A stretch of 58,813 nt of DNA from contig NZ_JAMBPQ010000045.1 of assembly GCF_024206495.1 (NCBI RefSeq), positions 1-58,813 of the forward strand, given 5' to 3'. The notes beneath the pieces were generated by a model. It ran no database searches and had not been told where the DNA came from. It saw nothing but the letters and a program-made list of their open reading frames with translations. This document shows, one piece after another, positions 53,424-58,813 of the stretch. The stretch's first letter is position 1. Every line of letters begins with the position of its first letter. The DNA is from Paraburkholderia sp. CNPSo 3272 (lineage in GTDB: Bacteria; Pseudomonadota; Gammaproteobacteria; Burkholderiales; Burkholderiaceae). A program made the translations under genes and the position numbers.

Positions 53424-54014
53424 TCACAAGCTCCCGCGTTCGCGGATCTGGGGCCATGCGAGCTTCATGTAGTAGAGCATCGACCAGATCGTAAGGAACG
53501 CCGCCACGTAGATGAGCCACGCGCCCCACACGCGCGAGTCGAACAGCGTCACGCCGCCGAGCGTGAGCGGCGCGTAGAACAGCAGCATGGGAATCGCGAC
53601 CATCTGGCACGCGGTCTTGAACTTGCCGAGCGAATTGACGGCCACGCTCTTCGACGCGCCGATCTGCGCCATCCACTCGCGCAGCGCCGAGATGGCGATC
53701 TCGCGTCCGACGATCACGAGCGCGATCACGGCGTCGAGCCGCTGCAGATGCACGAGCACGAGCAGTGCCGCGGTCACCATCAGCTTGTCCGCGACGGGGT
53801 CGAGAAAGGCGCCGAACGAGGAGGTCTGATTCCACTTGCGCGCGAGAAAACCGTCGAACCAGTCGGTGAGCGCCGCCAGCACGAAGAGCAGCATCGCCAG
53901 TACGTTCTGCTGCATCGGGGAAAGCATCGTCTGCGGCAGATAGAACACGCCAACCACGAGCGGAATCGCCAGGATCCGCAGCCAGGTCAGGAGAATCGGG
54001 ATATTGAACGGCAT
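53424..54014 (-). CDS. pgsA: CDP-diacylglycerol-glycerol-3-phosphate 3-phosphatidyltransferase
   Basis: This 196-aa inner-membrane enzyme has the CDP-alcohol phosphotransferase motif DGFLARKWNQTSSFGAFLDP continuing VAD (D-G-x2-A-R-x8-G-x3-D-x3-D) and several hydrophobic helices. It makes phosphatidylglycerolphosphate, the committed step to phosphatidylglycerol and cardiolipin. It follows uvrC on the same strand and precedes the tRNA cluster, the same order as uvrC-pgsA-tRNA in E. coli. Confidence 0.96.
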   Translation of the reverse strand: MPFNIPILLTWLRILAIPLVVGVFYLPQTMLSPMQQNVLAMLLFVLAALTDWFDGFLARKWNQTSSFGAFLDPVADKLMVTAALLVLVHLQRLDAVIALVIVGREIAISALREWMAQIGASKSVAVNSLGKFKTACQMVAIPMLLFYAPLTLGGVTLFDSRVWGAWLIYVAAFLTIWSMLYYMKLAWPQIRERGSL

Positions 54015-54137
54015 CGGCTGGCGCTATCTGTCGGGGAGATGCAATTATGGGAGATGCAATTGTGCCGCGTCGCCGCACGTGCCACAAGCAACCGTAAGGA
54101 AAGGCCCAACCCGGACCCGGCCAGCGACGCCGCCGCA

Positions 54138-56363
54138 TCAGTGAAGCTGCTGGTAGATCTGCTCGGCGAGCGCGCGCGAGATGCCCTCCACGCTCGCCAG
54201 ATCCTCCACGCTCGCCGCCATCACGCCGCGCAGGCCCCCAAAGCGCGCGAGCAGGCGCTGGCGACGCTTCGCCCCCACGCCCTCCAGCTCTTCGAGACGC
54301 GAGGTCTGGCGCGTTTTGCCGCGCTTCGCGCGCATGCCCGTGATGGCGAAGCGGTGCGCCTCGTCGCGGATCTGCGCGACGAGCATGAGTGCGGCGCTCT
54401 CCTTGCCGAGTTCGAGCGGCGCGCGGCCATCGGCGAACACGAGCGTTTCAAGGCCGACCTTGCGGCCCTCGCCCTTCGCCACGCCCACCAGCATCGCCGG
54501 ATCGAGACCCAGTTCGGTGAACACCTGGCGCGCGATCTCGACCTGCCCCTTGCCGCCGTCGATCAGCACGATGTTGGGCAGCGTGCCGCCGGGCGGCGAG
54601 GCTTCGACCGACTCGACGGCCTCCACGACTTGCGACGCTGCTTCCGGGCCGGCGGGATCGGGCGCCGGCGCGGACGGCGGCATTGGCGATCCGGCCTGGC
54701 CGGCTTCGGCGCGCGCCGCTTGCGCGACCATCTTCTCGTAGCGTCGCGTGAGCACCTGACGCATGGCGGCGTAGTCGTCGCCGGGCGTGATGCCGGTGAT
54801 GTTGTAGCGCCGGTATTCGGCCGACTGCATCTTGTGATGGTGATACACGACGCATGAGGCCTGGGTCGCCTCGCCCATCGTGTGGCTGATGTCGAAGCAC
54901 TCGATGCGCAGATGCGCGAGATCGTCCAGTTCGAGTCCGAGCAGTTGCGCGAGCGTGCGCGTGCGGGCCTGCTGCGAGCCCTGCTCGGAGAGCAGACGCG
55001 CGAGCGCGAGCCGTGCGTTCTGTTCAGCCATGGCGAGCCAAGCGCGCTTCTGACCTTGCGGCTGACGCAGCACCGTGACCTTGTGCCCTGCCTGCTCGCT
55101 CAGCACGTCCACCAGTTCGCGGTTCGCGGGCGGATGGCTCACGACCAGCACTGGCGGCACGCGGTTGCCGAAGTAGTGCTGCGCGATGAAGGCGTCGAGC
55201 ACTTCCGGTTCGATGCCGATCTCGCGCGTCCTGCGCGCATCCCCCTGCGGCTCGGGCGTGGCGGATTCGGCATCGCTTGCCGCGTCGTCATCGGCGGCGA
55301 GATCGGCCGCGATGGCGAGGGGATCCGCTTCGAGCGCCGCATCGTCGTGTGCGTCGTCCGCCTGCGCTTCCTCGACGTAATCCTCCACCGTCTTGCGCGC
55401 GAGCGTTGGCAGCGACTTCAGTGCGCTCGCCGCGACCACGGTCTCGCTGTCGATTTCCTCGGCGACGCCGCCCTCCTCGTCGGTCAGCGCGCGTTCCACG
55501 TGCGCGGGGAAGTAAGCCTTGTCGCCCAGATGCCGGCCGCCGCGCACCATCGCGAGATTCACGCATACGCGCCCGCCCAGCGCCACCACGGCGAGAATAT
55601 CGACGTCGCTTTCGCTGCCCGTTTCGATGGCCTGCTGATGCAGCACCGTCGAAAGCGAACTCATCTGGTTGCGCACGGACGCCGCCTGCTCGAACTTAAG
55701 CTCCGAGGCGAACGCGTGCATCTTCGTCTCGAGTTCCTTCATCACCTCGTTCTGACGGCCCAGCAAAAAGCGCGATGCGTTGTTCACGTCGCGCGCGTAG
55801 TCCTCTTCGCTGACCGCACCCACGCAAGGCGCGGTGCAGCGCCCGATCTGATGCAGCAGGCAAGGCCGCGTCCGGTTGTTGAACACCGAGTCCTCGCAGG
55901 TGCGCAACTGGAATACGCGCTGCAGGATCTGGATGCTCTCGCGTACCGCCGAGGCGCTCGGAAACGGCCCGAAGTACTGGTTGTTGCGATCCACCGCGCC
56001 GCGGTAGTACGCCATGCGCGGGAACTTGTGCCCGGTGATCTTGAGAAACGGATACGACTTGTCGTCGCGAAAAAGGATGTTGTAGCGCGGCGTGAGCGCC
56101 TTGATGAGGTTGTTCTCGAGCAGCAGCGCCTCGGCCTCGGAACGCGTGACCGTGGTTTCGATGCGCGCGATACGCGTGATCATCATCGCGATGCGCGGCG
56201 AAAGCTGCGTTTTGGTGAAGTAGCTCGACACGCGCTTTTTCAGGTCGCGCGCCTTGCCGACGTAGAGGACCGCGCCTTGCGCGTCGTAGTAGCGATACAC
56301 GCCCGGCAGATGCGGCAACTGCGCGAGCGCCTTTTTCGGGTCGAAAACGTCGGTGTCGGTCAT
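54138..56363 (-). CDS. uvrC: Excinuclease ABC subunit C, with lineage-specific insertions
   Basis: This 741-aa protein is longer than the 610 aa of E. coli UvrC. The GIY-YIG domain has LPHLPGVYRYY and VLYVGKARDLKKR. A Cys-rich segment (RTCEDS, RPCLLHQIGRCTAPC) has the four cysteines proposed to hold an iron-sulfur cluster. A UVR domain (KELETKMHAFASELKFEQAA), an RNase H-like nuclease and C-terminal helix-hairpin-helix repeats (GVGAKRRQRLLARFGG) follow. Two Ala/Asp- and Ala/Pro-rich insertions lie near residues 320-380 and 555-590. It makes both incisions in nucleotide excision repair. Start ATG at 56363. Confidence 0.96.
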   Translation of the reverse strand: MTDTDVFDPKKALAQLPHLPGVYRYYDAQGAVLYVGKARDLKKRVSSYFTKTQLSPRIAMMITRIARIETTVTRSEAEALLLENNLIKALTPRYNILFRDDKSYPFLKITGHKFPRMAYYRGAVDRNNQYFGPFPSASAVRESIQILQRVFQLRTCEDSVFNNRTRPCLLHQIGRCTAPCVGAVSEEDYARDVNNASRFLLGRQNEVMKELETKMHAFASELKFEQAASVRNQMSSLSTVLHQQAIETGSESDVDILAVVALGGRVCVNLAMVRGGRHLGDKAYFPAHVERALTDEEGGVAEEIDSETVVAASALKSLPTLARKTVEDYVEEAQADDAHDDAALEADPLAIAADLAADDDAASDAESATPEPQGDARRTREIGIEPEVLDAFIAQHYFGNRVPPVLVVSHPPANRELVDVLSEQAGHKVTVLRQPQGQKRAWLAMAEQNARLALARLLSEQGSQQARTRTLAQLLGLELDDLAHLRIECFDISHTMGEATQASCVVYHHHKMQSAEYRRYNITGITPGDDYAAMRQVLTRRYEKMVAQAARAEAGQAGSPMPPSAPAPDPAGPEAASQVVEAVESVEASPPGGTLPNIVLIDGGKGQVEIARQVFTELGLDPAMLVGVAKGEGRKVGLETLVFADGRAPLELGKESAALMLVAQIRDEAHRFAITGMRAKRGKTRQTSRLEELEGVGAKRRQRLLARFGGLRGVMAASVEDLASVEGISRALAEQIYQQLH

Positions 56364-56563
56364 CCAGTTTCGGGGACGGGCGGTGCGTCGAGAGAGGTGA
56401 GACCTGGCCCAGCGCCGCCATCGCGACGCATTCATGGCTGTGTCCTAGAATCGCAAGTTTAGATCATTCCCTGCCGCACGGAACCTGCGCCGAACTTGCC
56501 GGCCGGGCGTTCTGCGCCCGCTTGCGGCATGGCGGCCGTGACTTTCCGCCTCGCACGCTACCC

Positions 56564-57748
56564 ATGACAGAAGCCCCCACACCCACCACCGCCGGCGATA
56601 GCGCCATTGCCTGCGACCTCTTTTGCGCCGTCATCGACAATTTCGGCGACATCGGCGTGTGCTGGCGGCTCGCGCGCCAGCTTGCGCACGAGCACGGCTG
56701 GCAGGTGCGCCTGTTCGTCGACGACCTGCACGCGTTCCAGAAGCTCTGCCCCGCGCTCGACGCGAGCCGCGCCACGCAAGCGGTCGAAGGCGTGCTCGTC
56801 GAGCACTGGCACGCGCCGGAACATGCGGGCGAAACGCTGCAGATCGCCGATGTCGTGATCGAGGCGTTCGCGTGCGAACTGCCGGCCGTGTACGTCGCGG
56901 CGATGGCCGGTCGCGCGCGCAAGCCCGTCTGGCTCAATCTCGAATATCTGAGCGCCGAAGACTGGGTGGCCGACTTTCATCTGCGGCCCTCGCCACACCC
57001 GCGCTACGCGCTCGCCAAGCACTTCTTCTTCCCCGGCCTTGGCCCGGGCACGGGGGGCGTGCTCAAGGAGGGCACGCTCGACGCCGCGCGCGGGGATTTC
57101 GAGCGCTCGCCCGACGAGCGCGCCGCATGGTGGCAGCGCGCCACGGGCGGGCCGCCGCCCGGGCCGGAAGCCACCGTGATCTCGCTTTTCGCGTACGAGA
57201 ACCCCGCCGTCGACCTGCTGCTTGAGCAATGGCGCGACGGCGCGAAGCCGGTGGTCCTGCTCGTGCCCGAGGGCCGCGTCTCCGGCGCGCTCGCGCGCTT
57301 TTTCGGGGAGCGGGCGTTCAGCGCAGGCGCGCAGGCCACGCGCGGCGCCCTGCGCGCGCACGCACTGGCCTTCACCGAGCAGCGCCGTTACGACCCTCTG
57401 CTCTGGGCGAGCGACCTGAACTTCGTACGCGGCGAGGATTCGTTCGTGCGCGCGCAATGGGCCGCGCGGCCGTTCGTGTGGCACATCTATCCGCAACCCG
57501 ACGATGCCCATCTGCCGAAGCTCGACGCCGCTCTGGCGCACTACGGCCGCACGCTCCCGAAGTCGCCGCGCGCTGCGCTCGAGCGCTTCTGGCATGCGTG
57601 GAATGGCCGCGGCGCGCCGGACTGGGCCGATTTTGCACAGCATCTGCCCGTCTACGCGGCTCGCGCGAACGCCTGGGCCGCTGAGCTCGGGCAGGTTGGC
57701 GATCTCGCCGGAAATCTCGCCGAATTCGCAAAAAGTCAGTTAAAATAA
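56564..57748 (+). CDS. earP: EF-P arginine rhamnosyltransferase
   Basis: This 394-aa GT-B-like enzyme (DUF2331/EarP) begins with the acidic motif DNFGDIGVCWRLARQL. It has VIEAFACELP and LNLEYLSAEDW in the first half and SLFAYENPAVDLL, RYDPLLWASDLNFVRGEDSFVRAQWA in the donor half; the GEDSFVRAQ block carries a catalytic Glu. It transfers rhamnose from dTDP-L-rhamnose to Arg32 of EF-P, restoring translation of polyproline stretches. The start ATG is at 56564. The EF-P gene follows directly. Confidence 0.95.
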   Translation: MTEAPTPTTAGDSAIACDLFCAVIDNFGDIGVCWRLARQLAHEHGWQVRLFVDDLHAFQKLCPALDASRATQAVEGVLVEHWHAPEHAGETLQIADVVIEAFACELPAVYVAAMAGRARKPVWLNLEYLSAEDWVADFHLRPSPHPRYALAKHFFFPGLGPGTGGVLKEGTLDAARGDFERSPDERAAWWQRATGGPPPGPEATVISLFAYENPAVDLLLEQWRDGAKPVVLLVPEGRVSGALARFFGERAFSAGAQATRGALRAHALAFTEQRRYDPLLWASDLNFVRGEDSFVRAQWAARPFVWHIYPQPDDAHLPKLDAALAHYGRTLPKSPRAALERFWHAWNGRGAPDWADFAQHLPVYAARANAWAAELGQVGDLAGNLAEFAKSQLK

Positions 57749-57913
57749 GCGGTTATCCGACGGCAGCCGTCTCAAGCGCTTCGAGTTCCGCGCCCCCGAT
57801 CGTGCACGCATGAAAGAGGGTCGCAGCAACTGCAGCAGCAACCGAATCCGCTTGCGACGTTTGCCGTCGAGCACACTCGAAGCTACTCAATCTGGACAGG
57901 ACAGTTTTTTACT

Positions 57914-58471
57914 ATGAAGACCGCACAGGAACTCCGCGTCGGCAACGTCGTGATGATCGGTAACGACGCAATGGTTGTGCAGAAGGCCGAATACAACAAA
58001 TCGGGCCGCAACTCCGCCGTCGTGAAGATGAAGTTCAAGAACCTGCTGACCGGCGCGGGCATGGAAACCGTGTACAAGGCGGACGACAAGTTCGACGTCG
58101 TCGTGCTGGATCGCAAGGAAGTGACGTACTCGTACTTCGCCGACCCGATGTACGTGTTCATGGACGCCGACTACAACCAGTTCGAAGTCGAAGGCGAGAT
58201 GATGGGCGACGCCCTGAACTATCTCGAAGACGGCATGGGCTGCGAAGTGGTGTTCTACAACGAGAAGGCCATCTCGGTCGAACTGCCGACCGTGCTGGTG
58301 CGCGAGATCATCTACACGGAACCGGCCGTCAAGGGCGACACGTCGTCGGGCAAGGTCCTGAAGACCGCCAAGCTGAACACCGGCTTCGAGCTGCAAGTGC
58401 CGCTCTTCTGCAACATCGGCGACAAAATCGAAATCGACACGCGTACGAACGAGTACCGCAGCCGCGCCTAA
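57914..58471 (+). CDS. efp: Translation elongation factor P
   Basis: This 185-aa three-domain beta-barrel protein starts KTAQELRVGNVVMI. Arg32 is at the tip of domain I (NKSGRNSAVV), the residue rhamnosylated in the Arg-type (EarP) branch; no Lys-type modification gene is present. EF-P rescues ribosomes stalled at Pro-Pro stretches. It lies 165 bp after earP. Its transcript may end in the interrupted hairpin described at 58555-58566. Confidence 0.97.
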   Translation: MKTAQELRVGNVVMIGNDAMVVQKAEYNKSGRNSAVVKMKFKNLLTGAGMETVYKADDKFDVVVLDRKEVTYSYFADPMYVFMDADYNQFEVEGEMMGDALNYLEDGMGCEVVFYNEKAISVELPTVLVREIIYTEPAVKGDTSSGKVLKTAKLNTGFELQVPLFCNIGDKIEIDTRTNEYRSRA

Positions 58472-58551
58472 GGCTTAAGGCCTAAGGCAGCCTAAGGCCA
58501 GAACGGCGTCCGCCCGCTGCTCTGGCGGCCAAAGGCAGACACCGCGATGAA

Positions 58552-58566
58552 AGCGCCCCTCGGGGC
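58552..58566 (+). terminator. Truncated efp terminator stem (AGCGCCCC/GGGGC)
   Basis: AGCGCCCCTCGGGGC looks like most of a GC-rich hairpin whose 3' arm and T-run are missing exactly where IS4-like sequence begins. The site may be a terminator split by insertion. Confidence 0.5.
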
Positions 58567-58813
58567 TAATGCCGTTCAGTTAAGACCTGAACGGCGTTTT
58601 CGTTTTGGGTGTTGTAAACGGTGAGGGAGGCTGTTAACCTGCGTCCCCATGCTTGATGACGCCCTCCATTTTCTCGCTGAAGAACAGGAAACGCCCGACT
58701 GGGCTCGCCTGGGCGAGCACTTGCCCTACGAGTGGATCGAGCAGGCGGTGGCCTACACGGGACGGGCGAGTATCCGACAACGCCGCTTGCCCGCGGAGCA
58801 GGTGGTTTGGCTG
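58567..58813 (+). mobile_element. Left end of an IS4-type insertion sequence, truncated by window edge
   Basis: TAATGCCGTTCAGTTAAG at 58567-58584 resembles the terminal repeat of E. coli IS4 as I remember it, and a GGCTGTTAACC motif follows at 58630-58640. A hairpin (GCCGTTCAG/CTGAACGGC, 58571-58595, then TTTTCGTTTT) lies inside the end and could shield the element from read-through. A transposase frame begins at 58649. The right end and target duplication are outside the window. Confidence 0.7.
58649..58813 (+). CDS. IS4 family transposase, N-terminal part only
   Basis: The 55 codons up to the edge begin MLDDALHFLAEEQETPDW and continue LPYEWIEQAVAYTGRASIRQ and LPAEQVVWL. This is the N-terminal IS4 transposase domain pattern (LPxEWIxxAxxxTGxASIRxRRLPAEQVVWL). 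The catalytic DDE domain is beyond the window, so intactness cannot be judged. Confidence 0.85.
   Translation, partial: MLDDALHFLAEEQETPDWARLGEHLPYEWIEQAVAYTGRASIRQRRLPAEQVVWL

Overview
The window looks like a piece of the main chromosome of a Burkholderia-group betaproteobacterium (Paraburkholderia, Caballeronia or Burkholderia). The reasons are very high GC with strong third-position bias, the gene order phoR-phoB-phoU-pstBACS-glmM-folP-ftsH-rlmE-yhbY-DUF4149-greA-carB-carA, an imuA-imuB-dnaE2 mutasome cassette, an EarP/EF-P pair with a rhamnosylatable Arg32, and a UvrC carrying Ala/Pro-rich insertions. Almost all of it is ordinary, tightly packed housekeeping DNA. The only mobile DNA seen is the left end of an IS4-type element at the right edge.

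Layout: 1-0.7 kb, a truncated secreted Pro-rich protein and a 49-aa DUF3563 protein. 0.95-2.7 kb, copper sensor cueR, copper chaperone copZ and an RmlD-like reductase. 2.7-8.7 kb, the SOS mutasome imuA-imuB-dnaE2 behind a perfect LexA box. 8.9-10.8 kb, an FAD-dependent dehydrogenase and tRNA-Pro. 10.9-23.5 kb, a phosphate/polyphosphate block: sixA, olsB, ppx, ppk, phoR, phoB, phoU, pstB, pstA, pstC, pstS, with Pho-box-like 11-bp repeats ahead of olsB, ppk and pstS. 23.8-31 kb, glmM, folP, ftsH, rlmE, a YhbY protein, DUF4149 and greA. 31.2-35.7 kb, carB and carA. 36.3-41.2 kb, a MltD-like lytic transglycosylase, gloB, a methyltransferase, rnhA, dnaQ and tRNA-Val. 41.4-47 kb, two membrane proteins, a glycosyltransferase and an ABC exporter. 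47-49.4 kb, otsA/otsB. 49.7-51.8 kb, cytochrome-oxidase copper assembly (Sco, PCuAC, CtaG). 51.8-56.4 kb, a GNAT enzyme, DUF2164, tRNA-Cys, two tRNA-Gly, pgsA and uvrC. 56.5-58.5 kb, earP and efp, then the IS4-type end.

Several neighbourhoods form working modules. CueR and CopZ handle Cu(I). Sco, PCuAC and CtaG deliver copper to cytochrome oxidase. PhoR/PhoB/PhoU with Pst sense and import phosphate, while Ppk/Ppx make and degrade polyphosphate and OlsB supplies phosphorus-free lipid. EarP modifies the product of the next gene, EF-P.

The most unusual signals are non-coding. (1) A three-copy 50-bp tandem hairpin array fills the presumed leader of an uncharacterised membrane-protein gene; its sequence differences are tolerated as G-U pairs only in RNA of the gene's own strand. 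(2) An 82-nt nested structure with an 11-bp closing stem and a U7 tail sits between carB and greA. (3) A Pho-box-like array precedes olsB. (4) The IS4-type element appears to have split the efp terminator.
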